A DNA stretch of 64,000 bases from Bacteroidota bacterium (GTDB lineage Bacteria > Bacteroidota > Bacteroidia > Chitinophagales > Chitinophagaceae). The DNA is taken from the NCBI GenBank assembly GCA_023424015.1, contig JAFAEM010000048.1, positions 1 through 64,000 on the forward strand. Reading direction: 5' to 3'. The position numbers and the translations under genes are program-made. Under the pieces are notes generated by a model, which was given only the letters and a program-made list of their open reading frames with translations, was not told the DNA's origin and did not search any database. Below, piece by piece: positions 25,282 to 34,887 of this stretch (its first letter is position 1; each line of letters begins with the position of its first letter).

Positions 25282-25350
25282 AGTGCAACAATTTATAGTA
25301 CAAGTTAAAATCTATTTTGAAAGAGTCTTCCGGATAGTGGTTAACCCCTG

Positions 25351-25395
25351 CAACAAGTTCGCGCATATATTTAAATGAAACAATAAGGATTTACC
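25351..25395 (+). repeat. Right copy of imperfect 45-bp direct repeat
   Basis: Begins caacaagttcg and ends taaggatttacc. Same orientation as 24268-24312, starting 1083 bases further on. It lies 52 bases before the MFS gene. Confidence 0.65.
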
Positions 25396-25446
25396 ATTAA
25401 TTTCTTTTTAGGCACAATAGTCATTATCTCTTCGTATTTTAAACGC

Positions 25447-26982
25447 ATGAAACCAACTAACACGTCAAGGCCTACCGGTATCTGGAAAATTATTTCCGCT
25501 TCTTCCGTCGGCACCATGATCGAATGGTACGACTTCTACATTTTCGGCATGCTGGCCAAAACCATCTCCACACAGTTTTTTCCCGAAGGCAATGCAACTG
25601 CCGCTCTATTAAGTACGCTGGCAATTTTTGCCGCCGGCTTTATCGTGCGGCCCTTTGGTGCACTGGTTTTCGGCAGGCTTGGTGACCTTGTTGGTCGTAA
25701 ATACACTTTCCTGCTCACCCTGGTGTTGATGGGTGGCTCCACTTTTCTCATCGGGCTGGTGCCATCATACGCTTCTATCGGCATTGCAGCACCGATATTG
25801 GTTCTGGTATTGCGGCTACTCCAGGGACTTGCCCTCGGTGGTGAATACGGTGGCGCCGCTACTTATGTAGCCGAACATGCACCCGTGGAGAAACGCGGCT
25901 TTTACACCAGCTGGATCCAGACCACGGCCACGCTGGGTTTATTTGTAGCGCTAGGCGTGATCATGCTGGTAAAGATGAATATGAGCGATGAACAATTCAA
26001 TGCACACTGGGGCGGCTGGCGCTATCCTTTCTGGATCTCGATCGTGCTGGTAGCAGTTTCCGTATATATAAGGTTAAAGATGTCGGAATCACCGTTGTTT
26101 GCAAAGCTGAAAACGGAAGGTAAAACATCTACCAACCCTTTAAAGGAAAGCTTCAGGAAAAAATCCAATTTTAAAATGGTATTGCTGGCGCTTTTTGGCG
26201 CCGTCATGGGACAGGGCGTGATCTGGTATACGGGTCAGTTCTACGCGCAGAGTTTTCTGGAAACTGTCTGTAAGATCGAATTCGAGCAAAGTCGTACGAT
26301 CATGCTTTGGGCTATTGCCTTCGCAACGCCTTTTTTCCTTTTATTTGGATGGCTAAGTGATAAGATCGGCAGAAAGTGGATCATGATGGCGGGTATGCTT
26401 TTGGGAATACTTACCTATCGGCCTATCTTCAATACCTTTTTAGAAGATTCAAAGATAGAGACTGCGATTGCAGGTGCCGCTCTGCCTGCCGCTGACCATC
26501 AAATCCTGGAGACAAAAAATCCAAACGACTCTACAACGGTTACCTTATCCAGGTTACAATTTGAAAATGGCGCAGCAGCCACGGCTGTTAAGACAGTGAT
26601 AACAACTTCTACTATTGAAAACAATCCGCAAGCAGGCAGTATTCAATATACCGACAAACATTTGCCAGGCGGCACTTACTGGAAGTTTGTGGGCCTGGTG
26701 TTCCTGCTGATCTTATATGTTACGATGGTCTATGGACCCATCGCGGCTTTCCTGGTAGAGTTGTTCCCGACAAAGATCCGCTATACGTCCATGAGCCTTC
26801 CCTATCATATCGGTAATGGTGTGTTTGGCGGACTGGTGCCTTTTATTGGCCTGCTGTTGACCACTACATATACCAAAGATCCACTAGTTGGCCTCTGGTA
26901 CCCCATCGGTGTGGCAGCGCTTTGCCTGGCGATAGGCAGCATTTACCTGAGCAATAAAATAGACAGGGAAGTAAACGATTAA
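25447..26982 (+). CDS. MFS transporter of the metabolite:H+ symporter (MHS) type with an internal insertion
   Basis: A 511-residue inner-membrane transporter. The N-terminal SSVGTMIEWYDFYIFG and the GRLGDLVGRK loop after helix 2 are hallmarks of the MHS family (ProP, KgtP, ShiA relatives), which import organic acids or osmolytes with protons. About 80 extra residues (roughly 328-408), polar and Thr/Ala-rich, sit between helices in the second half, right after the second GWLSDKIGRKW loop, and are absent from ProP-type members. A DUF6814 gene follows 45 bases downstream. Substrate not determinable. Confidence 0.9.
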   Translation: MKPTNTSRPTGIWKIISASSVGTMIEWYDFYIFGMLAKTISTQFFPEGNATAALLSTLAIFAAGFIVRPFGALVFGRLGDLVGRKYTFLLTLVLMGGSTFLIGLVPSYASIGIAAPILVLVLRLLQGLALGGEYGGAATYVAEHAPVEKRGFYTSWIQTTATLGLFVALGVIMLVKMNMSDEQFNAHWGGWRYPFWISIVLVAVSVYIRLKMSESPLFAKLKTEGKTSTNPLKESFRKKSNFKMVLLALFGAVMGQGVIWYTGQFYAQSFLETVCKIEFEQSRTIMLWAIAFATPFFLLFGWLSDKIGRKWIMMAGMLLGILTYRPIFNTFLEDSKIETAIAGAALPAADHQILETKNPNDSTTVTLSRLQFENGAAATAVKTVITTSTIENNPQAGSIQYTDKHLPGGTYWKFVGLVFLLILYVTMVYGPIAAFLVELFPTKIRYTSMSLPYHIGNGVFGGLVPFIGLLLTTTYTKDPLVGLWYPIGVAALCLAIGSIYLSNKIDREVND

Positions 26983-27027
26983 GGGTCAATTTGAAAATCT
27001 ATCATTAAACCTGAAATTATTTTAAGT

Positions 27028-27273
27028 ATGAACGCGATAAAAAAAATATTGGGAATTGTCTGGCTGCTCCTGGCGCCGGTGGTTATTTATTTTCTGGTCA
27101 GCGGTGCCATCAGCTATATCGATCCTTCGGGAACGAAGGATATCAATAACCCTGTGATCTGGATCATCATCATTGCCATTTTCACACCCATTGCCGTTGG
27201 CCTGATGATCTTTGGCTGGTATGCACTTAAAGGTGAATACGATCACCTGCCGGAAGATTCGGGGCAATTGTAA
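27028..27273 (+). CDS. DUF6814 family two-helix membrane protein
   Basis: An 81-residue protein with two hydrophobic helices (about 5-27 and 43-66) separated by a short polar loop (DPSGTKDINNP) and an acidic C-terminal tail. It matches the small membrane proteins typically encoded next to MHS transporters in Bacteroidota. It lies 45 bases after the transporter gene on the same strand, so it is probably an accessory subunit or stability partner of that transporter. That role is inferred from context; no biochemical function is known to me. Confidence 0.78.
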   Translation: MNAIKKILGIVWLLLAPVVIYFLVSGAISYIDPSGTKDINNPVIWIIIIAIFTPIAVGLMIFGWYALKGEYDHLPEDSGQL

Positions 27274-27317
27274 TAAACACCCATTTTTTTTAAAGTTCCT
27301 ATACGCTAGAAATAGGG

Positions 27318-27832
27318 AACGCGGATTTTCATGATTATTATGATCTGTCATGATCTTTTCTTAATCAATCATAACCATCATAATAATCCGCGTCCCCCGG
27401 TCCTGCGCCAGATGACTTTACGAAAACATGGAGCTTCTTCTATTCCTGGAAATTCAGAACGCGGATTTTCATGATTATTATGATCTGTTTTGATCTTATC
27501 TTAATCAATCATAACCATCATAATAATCCGCGTCCCCCGGTCCTGCGCCAGATGACTTTACGAAAACAAGGAGCGTCTTCTATTCCTGGAAATTCAGAAC
27601 GCGGATTTTCATGATTATTATGATCTGTTATGATCTTATCTTAATCAATCATAACCATCCTAATAATCCGCGTCCCCCGGTCCAGCGCCAGATGACTTTA
27701 CGAAAACAAGGAGCGTCTTCTATTCCTGGAAATTCAGAACGCGGATTGTCCTGATTATTATGATCTGTTATGATCTTATCTTAATCAATCATGACCATCA
27801 TAATAATCCGCGTGCCCATGTCTTGCGCCGGA
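27318..27832. repeat. Four tandem copies of a 140-bp repeat with internal palindrome
   Basis: Copies start at 27321, 27461, 27601 and 27741 (gcggatt), spaced exactly 140 bases; the last is partial. Each holds an imperfect inverted repeat with arms of about 26 bases (gcggattttcatgattattatgat and atcataaccatcataataatccgc) and a conserved spacer (ctgcgccagatgactttacg). Copies differ at only a few positions. The array ends 15 bases before the dabB stop codon and fills the gap between convergent genes. It is not a CRISPR: the units are long, direct and have no variable spacers. Confidence 0.92.
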
Positions 27833-27847
27833 AAATATTAATTAACA

Positions 27848-29725
27848 TCAGGACGATCTAAATGCTACCGGGTGATTCAATTTTTTATGTGGTCCCAGGA
27901 AGATGCGTAGGTAAATTCTGATAGCGGCTAGTTCGATAAAAATAAAACACAACGCCATCAGCGAGATCAGACCATATTGGTTGCTGCCGACGTAAGTGAA
28001 TATTACATCAATTCCGATAAAAGCCGCCGTAACCGGGAAACCCAGCATACCGATGGCGGCGAGCATAAATAAAAGCGCCGTTGGTCTCTCCTCATAAACA
28101 TACCCGTGATAATTATTCAGACTAATATCCTGATCTATGGCTTTTATCTTTTGCAGGCAATAATAACCAAGTAAGAACGCCCCCGCAATCCCACTCGTAT
28201 AATAAACAACCTCTATCGAATTTATCTGCGTGGTGTTCATGCCGATAGCGGCGATGATAACAAGGTGCGCCACTAATAAATACCCCCAGGTGATCAGTGC
28301 CGATCCCCGGTGAGAAAATGCGAAAAGAACTATGCCCAGCGATACGATCAACAGAGCAGTAGCTATTCCTTCATTTGGCGAAGCCAAAAATGCAGGCTTA
28401 TATAGAGAAGCTAACATGGCCCCTACTGCAAGCAACAATACAACCAGGGCTGTGTTCCGGGATCCCAGGAATTGAAACTGCCGGCCTATCCACTTAAACG
28501 GATTCCACAAATACTGGAACATCAGGCTATCCAGGTTCCACTCTTTGACGCCGAGCGTGTACAGCGTAGCTCTCACCCGGGATAAAGGCTTCGCCTGCGG
28601 AGGATGATAATGAAAATATTGATGATGGACAAGGTAGTTCAAAACGGAAGGCGACACCAGCAGCTGGTAGGTCCTTAAAAAAGCATTTCCCGCGAAATGT
28701 ATCAAAGCCAGGATATGCAGGCCCAATGCTATTTCAATAAATATGATGCCAATCTGCGCGGCAGAGGCATAGGCTATCTGTGTTTTTACTGTGGGCTGTA
28801 CCCTGGCAATAAATGTCGCGACAATACCGGTTAATGCCCCTATAACGATCACGGCGACCTTAACTCCTATCATATCCTGCCAGAACGGCCAGGTACGCAA
28901 CAACAAGAATACACCGATATGTACGCTTAGCGATCCATAAAAAATGGCGGAAGAAGATGTGGGCCCCTCCATCGCACGTGGAAGCCAGGTAGTAAATGGC
29001 AGTTGTGCCGACTTGATCATGGCGGCCAAAACGATCATAGCTACGATGAATATGGCCATTCCCTGCTGACCATGTTCAATTGCAGTTGTCTTTGCATCGG
29101 TCAGCTGAGTAAACAAAATGTTCTGGTGTGTGAGATGGTGCATCATCCACATCACCAGTATCAACGCCACATCACTAAGACGATAGTTCGAAAGCGTCTT
29201 GAATGCATTCTTTACAGGCAAATACCGGCTCCTGTAAAACGCGATCAGTAAAAATGATGCGATACCGATAATCTCCCAGCCGATAAACATCGTTTCAAAA
29301 TTGCCGGAAAAAATAATGAGGTTATACCCCAGGGCAAAGAAGAGGATGGTGTTGAAAAATCGCTTATACCCCTCATCACGGTGCATGTAATAACGACTGA
29401 AAGTGGCAACCAGGAAAAACAAGACAGCGCCTACGATACTGAATACAGCCGTGATATGGTCGTAATAAAAATGGATGGCGAAAACAAAATTCTCCGCCTC
29501 ATACAAAGTGACCAGAGAATAGCTTATAGGCGTATGGCCGCCCGCAATCCACAATATAGCATACAGCACGGCCGCTACAATATAAAAGGCCTTTGTAAAC
29601 TGAACGATACCTGCGATGGGTTTCTCCTGCTTATTCTTCCAGATTAGCGATGCCAGGAAAGTAACCATGGGAATGAATACAAACAAACCTATCGACTGGT
29701 TGAGTATATTATTAAGTTGATCCAT
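27848..29725 (-). CDS. dabB: DabB-type proton-conducting membrane subunit (NuoL/MrpA-like)
   Basis: A 625-residue integral membrane protein of the NuoL/ND5 proton-channel superfamily, with about 14 to 16 helices. It shows the conserved core (GWEIIGIASFLLIAFY, SAQLPFTTWLPRAMEGPTSSSAIFYGSLSVHIG in part) and charged residues within helices. Adjacency to dabA identifies it as DabB, which together with DabA forms an energy-coupled inorganic-carbon accumulation complex. It is last in the minus-strand unit carbonic anhydrase - sulP - dabA - dabB, 33 bases after dabA, and is followed directly by the 140-bp tandem repeats. Confidence 0.9.
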   Translation of the reverse strand: MDQLNNILNQSIGLFVFIPMVTFLASLIWKNKQEKPIAGIVQFTKAFYIVAAVLYAILWIAGGHTPISYSLVTLYEAENFVFAIHFYYDHITAVFSIVGAVLFFLVATFSRYYMHRDEGYKRFFNTILFFALGYNLIIFSGNFETMFIGWEIIGIASFLLIAFYRSRYLPVKNAFKTLSNYRLSDVALILVMWMMHHLTHQNILFTQLTDAKTTAIEHGQQGMAIFIVAMIVLAAMIKSAQLPFTTWLPRAMEGPTSSSAIFYGSLSVHIGVFLLLRTWPFWQDMIGVKVAVIVIGALTGIVATFIARVQPTVKTQIAYASAAQIGIIFIEIALGLHILALIHFAGNAFLRTYQLLVSPSVLNYLVHHQYFHYHPPQAKPLSRVRATLYTLGVKEWNLDSLMFQYLWNPFKWIGRQFQFLGSRNTALVVLLLAVGAMLASLYKPAFLASPNEGIATALLIVSLGIVLFAFSHRGSALITWGYLLVAHLVIIAAIGMNTTQINSIEVVYYTSGIAGAFLLGYYCLQKIKAIDQDISLNNYHGYVYEERPTALLFMLAAIGMLGFPVTAAFIGIDVIFTYVGSNQYGLISLMALCFIFIELAAIRIYLRIFLGPHKKLNHPVAFRSS

Positions 29726-29758
29726 CCAGGTAAACGTTTATCAAATTACTTTTCAGTT

Positions 29759-32404
29759 TCAGGAATTTGTTGTCTCTAATAAGTACACTGGCAGGTTTTC
29801 CTCTGTAGCATGTATGATGCTATTGGTCTCCATCTCTTTGGCTCCTTCAATAAATTCTTCCATATTCTTAATGGTCTGGATCTGTTCGGCGCCAGTGATG
29901 GGTTCATAGAGCACAAAAGCTCCATCGCGGAAATAATAGAATTGTTTTTCTTCCGGGTGCAGGGCTATGATATGCACCCACTCGTTCTTATACCACTCAA
30001 ACACTTCAGGCGAAGACTGTATCGCTTTCAAAACGATCTCGGGTTTGTGTTCTACGATGACCAGCAATCTGACCGGGTCGTGTACCTCGATCATTTGCCA
30101 GGGTAGACCCGGGCGGAGATCACCGTCGCTGCTGTTGGCAACGCCGAAAAGTCCCATCACATTATGTGGCAGTTTGGTACCAGCACCCAGTTTGATATTA
30201 TCAACCCTTGAAAAATAATATTCGAGGTTGATGCCCCCGCATACAAGACCGATGGGTCGCATCACGCCTGAAAGGATGGTGCCATCAGGATCTGTTGTGG
30301 GATCATAACTATTCATAAACGCACGCCTGTCGAGGAATAGGCTTTTGGTTACTGATCTGCGCCCGATGATGGCAAGGGTGTTGGTACCATGACCAAGTTC
30401 AGGTCGTGGCTCAAAAAGTGAAACAGACCTGTTAAGAATGGCTTTCCGCACATGTTCGCATTCACGCCGCGTATTGATCGATGCAAAACGCCTGCTTCTT
30501 TCTTTTGCGTTGAGATTAAGTGCCGTTTCAAAATTCTGTTTATTTACCTGATGTTCCTTTGCATTCTCTTCATGCAGTAAATGCTCATCATAATATCCCA
30601 TCACATCAGCGGCGGTATCGTGCATGCATCCAACAAACTGGGTAGTAATCGGTATAGCGATCCCTTTCGCATGCAATATCTCCCGCACACCCTTATGATT
30701 CAAAATAAAAGACATCACCCTCGCATTGGTAGCACCTGGTCTTCCGCTGCAGGCACCGCAATCGTGCGCACCATGATGCGGATTATTGGCACTGCTGCTG
30801 CCATGCGCGACGAGGTATATAATGGGATCGAAATTCTTTACCAGCCCGATACCGCGCAAAAACCCTTCAGCCCTTATTGCCATTTCATTCAGCGTGTAAC
30901 CGACCTGCAAACCATTTTCAATATCATCCGGGTCTTTGTTTTCAATCGTGAGCACCGATTCCCTGTCCATATGACCGAAGGCATTGGAAATGGCTGGACT
31001 CATTTTTGGCCTGAAAAGGTTTAGAACCGTTTGTACAAATGCCAGGAAACCAAATGAAATACTCAGGGCAAACCCGGATAGAAAACCATGCGTATGCCTT
31101 GTATAAAGGAGTTCTTCTTTCCGGGAAGTTTTTGCTTTTAATTCTTTGATAAGATATTTTGGTGTCACAGGCGCGGGACAAAGCTTGTCATAAAACTTGC
31201 TTCCCTGTTGCTGAAAGTAAAACTCAACACCAAAAAATCCCGGAGCGCCGAATGTTTGGCACTTTTTATCTACGGCTTCAATATGCCGTCGTAAAGAATC
31301 TTCTCTTTCATCTATACAAAATATGGCCTGGAAGGAAGTCCCTTTATTTAGGGATAAAACACCGTTTCCATTGACCGATGTAACATGGTTTGTCATGGAA
31401 GAGCGCGGCGCCGCTAATTGAATTCCTCTCAGGACTGAATCGTAGTAACTCCATTCAAATGCGTCCTGCCACAATTCAATTGCCTCCGCCAGCTCTGTCT
31501 TTTCCACTTCGGCGATTAGGTGCACGGGTGGTTCTGTTGCATGGTTTGCCAGCGGTCGCCATTTATTCTTCAACACGGCATTAAGCGTGTCCAACTCCAT
31601 GAGCAGTTCAAACTCCACCAGCTGCCGGAGTGATATGTTTTTACTGTCCAATAAAGTTTGGGGATTATCCTCGACTGCGCTCACAAAGCCGCTCCATCCA
31701 TGGTGTGCAAACTGCTGATCAAACAGGTACTGCTCAAAATAAGCAGGGTTGCCTACTATCGCCTTTAACAGGCCGTTAATAGTGTACTGACCCGACAAAA
31801 ACATTTGCCTGATCTCTTTTGTCCTGAAGAAGCTGACCAGGCTGCGTTGCTCAAGTTTTTTTACACTTTCAATAAAACTTTTGCCGGCCACCGGATAATT
31901 TTCAATAGCTACCCCCTGGTCCAGGAAAGAGCAAAGTATGCGAAATAGAAGCGGGTGGATCCTGTTGTCAAGGTCAAGATGATAGGCTTCTTTCCATAGC
32001 CGCCTGAATCTTCCTATACGTGGGCGATTGATCGTATCATATTCCTTGTTTAACAGTTTTTCTTTCCACCCGCCTGAGTTCCCTTTTTTATTCGCGATAA
32101 CCATCTCCAGCACTTCATCCCGGATACGTCCGCTTTTATACAGCTTCCTGTATTCGTCCAACTGCAAATGCACCTGGTAACCAAAAATTTTCGAGGCCTT
32201 GAAGATGGCATCGTAAAACTTCATATGCTGAAACGTATGCAGGGAATTATGATGGATAAAATCCTTCAATGCCTGCTGCGAGGGCAGAAAATGTTTCAGC
32301 TCATGCAACACATGGTTCTCATCAAAAACCGGATGCACATGTGGCCTTTCGCCAACTGTGACGGTTGTTGTGGTTACGGCAGTTGTGTTTACGTTGGTTT
32401 GCAT
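29759..32404 (-). CDS. dabA: DabA (DUF2309/UPF0753) inorganic-carbon transporter subunit
   Basis: An 881-residue DUF2309 protein. The beta-carbonic-anhydrase-like zinc site of DabA is visible with the spacing known from Halothiobacillus: Cys363 and Asp365 in CIDERED, His534 in LVAHGSSSANN and Cys549 in AHDCGACSG. DabA is thought to hydrate CO2 vectorially on the cytoplasmic side using the ion gradient handled by DabB, raising internal bicarbonate. The gene begins seven bases after the sulP stop and is probably translated from the same transcript. An N-terminal Thr/Val-rich stretch (residues 8-17) precedes the conserved region. In a heterotroph the likely use is to feed carboxylases at air-level CO2; that is inference. 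Confidence 0.93.
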   Translation of the reverse strand: MQTNVNTTAVTTTTVTVGERPHVHPVFDENHVLHELKHFLPSQQALKDFIHHNSLHTFQHMKFYDAIFKASKIFGYQVHLQLDEYRKLYKSGRIRDEVLEMVIANKKGNSGGWKEKLLNKEYDTINRPRIGRFRRLWKEAYHLDLDNRIHPLLFRILCSFLDQGVAIENYPVAGKSFIESVKKLEQRSLVSFFRTKEIRQMFLSGQYTINGLLKAIVGNPAYFEQYLFDQQFAHHGWSGFVSAVEDNPQTLLDSKNISLRQLVEFELLMELDTLNAVLKNKWRPLANHATEPPVHLIAEVEKTELAEAIELWQDAFEWSYYDSVLRGIQLAAPRSSMTNHVTSVNGNGVLSLNKGTSFQAIFCIDEREDSLRRHIEAVDKKCQTFGAPGFFGVEFYFQQQGSKFYDKLCPAPVTPKYLIKELKAKTSRKEELLYTRHTHGFLSGFALSISFGFLAFVQTVLNLFRPKMSPAISNAFGHMDRESVLTIENKDPDDIENGLQVGYTLNEMAIRAEGFLRGIGLVKNFDPIIYLVAHGSSSANNPHHGAHDCGACSGRPGATNARVMSFILNHKGVREILHAKGIAIPITTQFVGCMHDTAADVMGYYDEHLLHEENAKEHQVNKQNFETALNLNAKERSRRFASINTRRECEHVRKAILNRSVSLFEPRPELGHGTNTLAIIGRRSVTKSLFLDRRAFMNSYDPTTDPDGTILSGVMRPIGLVCGGINLEYYFSRVDNIKLGAGTKLPHNVMGLFGVANSSDGDLRPGLPWQMIEVHDPVRLLVIVEHKPEIVLKAIQSSPEVFEWYKNEWVHIIALHPEEKQFYYFRDGAFVLYEPITGAEQIQTIKNMEEFIEGAKEMETNSIIHATEENLPVYLLETTNS

Positions 32405-32410
32405 GTTGGC

Positions 32411-34036
32411 TTATTTTGTTTGAAGTACTGCTTCCTCTGGCTCCGCGTACACAAACACCGGTGCTTCTTTCTCCGAATGCACACGAACGGAATCTTCCAT
32501 ATTATACTCTTTCTTAAAATTCCTGAGCGTCACTTTTATATTCTTGTCTTTTGAACCATAATTTAAAAAGTCGCGTATTAACTCAAGTACATCATAATCT
32601 ATGTACACGGTGTTGGCCGCATCGATGATCACTTTGCTATTTGCAGGCAAATGAGCAAGGGTTTGCTTTATGGCGGCCTTATTTAAAAATGATACCTCCT
32701 GTGCAAGATTGATCAGTATAGACTCACCTTCCTGGTGTTTTTCCTTCCTGAAGAAATAAGCCAGCTTCATGTTTCCGCGCAGAATAAAAACTATACTTAC
32801 AACAAGTCCGATAGCTACTCCTTTAAGCAGATCAGTCAAAACGACGGCAATCACTGTTGCCAGAAAAGGAATGAATTGGTGCTTACCGGTATGCCACATA
32901 TGGCGGAAAACTTTGGGGCTCGCCAGTTTGATACCGATCATAATCAGTATCGCTGCCAGGCAGGCCATCGGTATTTTGTTTAACAGGGTGGGGATAGCGA
33001 TTACTGCCAGCAGCAGGTAAGTTCCGTGCATAATTGTCGACAACTTTGTTTTAGCGCCGGCGTTGACATTTGCTGATGTTCTTACGATCACCGATGTCAT
33101 CGGCAAACCGCCGATCAGGCCGGCCAGCATATTACCGACTCCCTGCGCCCGCAACTCTGTGTTGGCACTCGACAATCTTTTCATCGGGTCCATTTTATCT
33201 CCGGCTTCCAGACATAGCAACGACTCAATACTGGCAACAATAGCGATCGTTGCACCCACGACCCACACATTAGGATTACTGAACCCTGAAAAATTAGGTG
33301 TTGTAAACTGTCCAAAAAATTCAGTGACGGAAGATGCACTGGGTATTGTCACCAGATGCTCCTGAGAAATTACAAGTGGAGACCCGGTCGACTTAAACAA
33401 CTCATTAATGATAATACCGGCGACAACTGCAACCAGGGCTCCGGGTATGATCTTGATCTTTTTCAGTGCCGGTACTTTATTGAAAGCGATAAGTATGGCG
33501 AATGAGACCAATGCAACGATGATAGCACCGAGGTGAGCGTAATTGATCGCACTGGTGATCTCTGAAAGGTAGCTGGCTTCAGCGCCTTTCTCAAAGTTGA
33601 AAAAATCACCCTCGTGGGCTTTATCATAGCCAATAGCATGGGGAATTTCTTTCATTATAATGATGATACCGATTGCGGCAAGCATGCCTTCTATCACACT
33701 GGTTGGAAAGTAACTTGAGATACTGCCCGCTTTCAACAGACCCAGCGTCATTTGGATCATGCCCGCGATTATTACGGCTACCAGGAAAGTTTCAAATCCC
33801 AGGTCGGTGATGGCCACCAGCACAATTGCCAGCAATCCTGCTGCGGGACCCGATACGCTCACATTTGAACTACTTAAAAAACCAACGACAAGACCACCGA
33901 TGATACCGGTAATGATACCGGCAAAAGGTGGAGCGCCGCTTGCAACTGCGATACCCAGGCAAAGCGGGAGTGCGACGAGGAAAACGACCATCCCCGACAA
34001 CGCATCCGTTTTGAGATGTTTTGTATTAAGCTTCAT
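32411..34036 (-). CDS. SulP family anion transporter with STAS domain
   Basis: A 541-residue SulP/SLC26 transporter: about 12 to 14 membrane helices (SGMVVFLVALPLCLGIAVASGAPP near the N-terminus, partly listed), the conserved GLIGGLPMTSVIVRTSANVNAG segment, and a cytoplasmic STAS domain from about residue 440 to 525. SulP proteins move bicarbonate, sulfate or other anions; BicA is the bicarbonate example. Its position between a carbonic anhydrase gene and dabA strongly suggests bicarbonate, but substrate cannot be read from sequence. The start is separated from the carbonic anhydrase gene by 67 bases containing a strong hairpin. Confidence 0.92.
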   Translation of the reverse strand: MKLNTKHLKTDALSGMVVFLVALPLCLGIAVASGAPPFAGIITGIIGGLVVGFLSSSNVSVSGPAAGLLAIVLVAITDLGFETFLVAVIIAGMIQMTLGLLKAGSISSYFPTSVIEGMLAAIGIIIIMKEIPHAIGYDKAHEGDFFNFEKGAEASYLSEITSAINYAHLGAIIVALVSFAILIAFNKVPALKKIKIIPGALVAVVAGIIINELFKSTGSPLVISQEHLVTIPSASSVTEFFGQFTTPNFSGFSNPNVWVVGATIAIVASIESLLCLEAGDKMDPMKRLSSANTELRAQGVGNMLAGLIGGLPMTSVIVRTSANVNAGAKTKLSTIMHGTYLLLAVIAIPTLLNKIPMACLAAILIMIGIKLASPKVFRHMWHTGKHQFIPFLATVIAVVLTDLLKGVAIGLVVSIVFILRGNMKLAYFFRKEKHQEGESILINLAQEVSFLNKAAIKQTLAHLPANSKVIIDAANTVYIDYDVLELIRDFLNYGSKDKNIKVTLRNFKKEYNMEDSVRVHSEKEAPVFVYAEPEEAVLQTK

Positions 34037-34064
34037 ACTAAATAAAATTTTGATCCGGTTTTCA

Positions 34065-34091
34065 ATTGCAGGAGCTCAAGGCTCCTGCAAT
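34065..34091 (-). other. Intercistronic hairpin between carbonic anhydrase and sulP
   Basis: Perfect 11-base arms (attgcaggagc and gctcctgcaat) around a five-base loop, with no T tract on the minus strand. In the operon mRNA it would separate the carbonic anhydrase message from sulP-dabA-dabB. A partial terminator, an RNase barrier or a processing site are possible readings. Confidence 0.65.
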
Positions 34092-34103
34092 CTTTCCGGG
34101 GTT

Positions 34104-34769
34104 TTATTGGGTAGATACTAATTGTGCAGGCTTTTCTTTCCTGCTTTTTTTTGTGAGATTTTTAAAGAAATCAACCTGTCCGTTCTCCACGTTGTACACG
34201 CCGCCAACGAGACCTATTTCGCCTTTTGCAAACATGTCCTGGACGATCTCGCTGCGTGTGAGAATTTCTTCCAGGCTATTTTCAACGTTGGCATAGGCTA
34301 CCTTATCGCTAAATAAATGGTCCTGGTCATCCCTGAGCAGGGCCTTGCTGATAGAAGGCTGTATGCGCTTGAGCAAATCAGTGATATGCCCATCACGTAC
34401 GCCTTGTTTGGCGCTCTTGATAGCGCCACATTCAGTGTGGCCCAGGACCATAAGCACTTTTGAGCCTACATATTTAACAGCGTATTCGATACTCGCCAGT
34501 ATATCATTGTTGACAATATTGCCTGCAACACGGATACTGAACAGGTCACCAAGTCCCTGGTCGAATATTAATTCAACCGAGGTACGTGAATCCATACAAC
34601 TCAGTATTACGGCAAAGGGATACTGTCCTTCGCGTGTTTCATTGATCATCTCAAGATGATCATGGTCATTATTCAGATTGCTTATAAAACGCCTGTTTCC
34701 TTCCTGCAGCAACTCAAAACCCTGGCAGGGCGTGAGGTTTTGCAGAAACTCCTTTGAGTGTTTCCTCAT
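34104..34769 (-). CDS. Beta-class carbonic anhydrase (first copy)
   Basis: A 221-residue cytoplasmic beta-carbonic anhydrase interconverting CO2 and bicarbonate. Zinc ligands and dyad are visible: Cys58-x-Asp60-x-Arg62 in SCMDSRTS, then His111 and Cys114 in GHTECGAI. It is of the type with a long N-terminal helix and lacks a signal peptide. It is the first gene of the minus-strand inorganic-carbon unit. Its divergence from the second carbonic anhydrase at 35.5 kb (different C-terminus and motif context, MDSR versus SDSR) shows they are not a recent duplication. Confidence 0.95.
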   Translation of the reverse strand: MRKHSKEFLQNLTPCQGFELLQEGNRRFISNLNNDHDHLEMINETREGQYPFAVILSCMDSRTSVELIFDQGLGDLFSIRVAGNIVNNDILASIEYAVKYVGSKVLMVLGHTECGAIKSAKQGVRDGHITDLLKRIQPSISKALLRDDQDHLFSDKVAYANVENSLEEILTRSEIVQDMFAKGEIGLVGGVYNVENGQVDFFKNLTKKSRKEKPAQLVSTQ

Positions 34770-34887
34770 TGTTAATAGTTTATTCCACTGCCATGCATAA
34801 AGTATGACAGCATTTTTGATTAAAAATAGATACGCCCGGACCTGTGCCAGGCCTTAGCAAAAGATTGAAATAGTAGATTAGGATGAA

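Noticed and set aside
25193..25378. 61-residue plus-strand frame starting in a T/A tract
   Set aside because: Begins in the octamer microsatellite and is antisense to the decayed lipoprotein; composition is low-complexity.
27318..27832. Possible CRISPR array
   Set aside because: The units are 140 bases, directly tandem and lack unique spacers; no cas genes are nearby.
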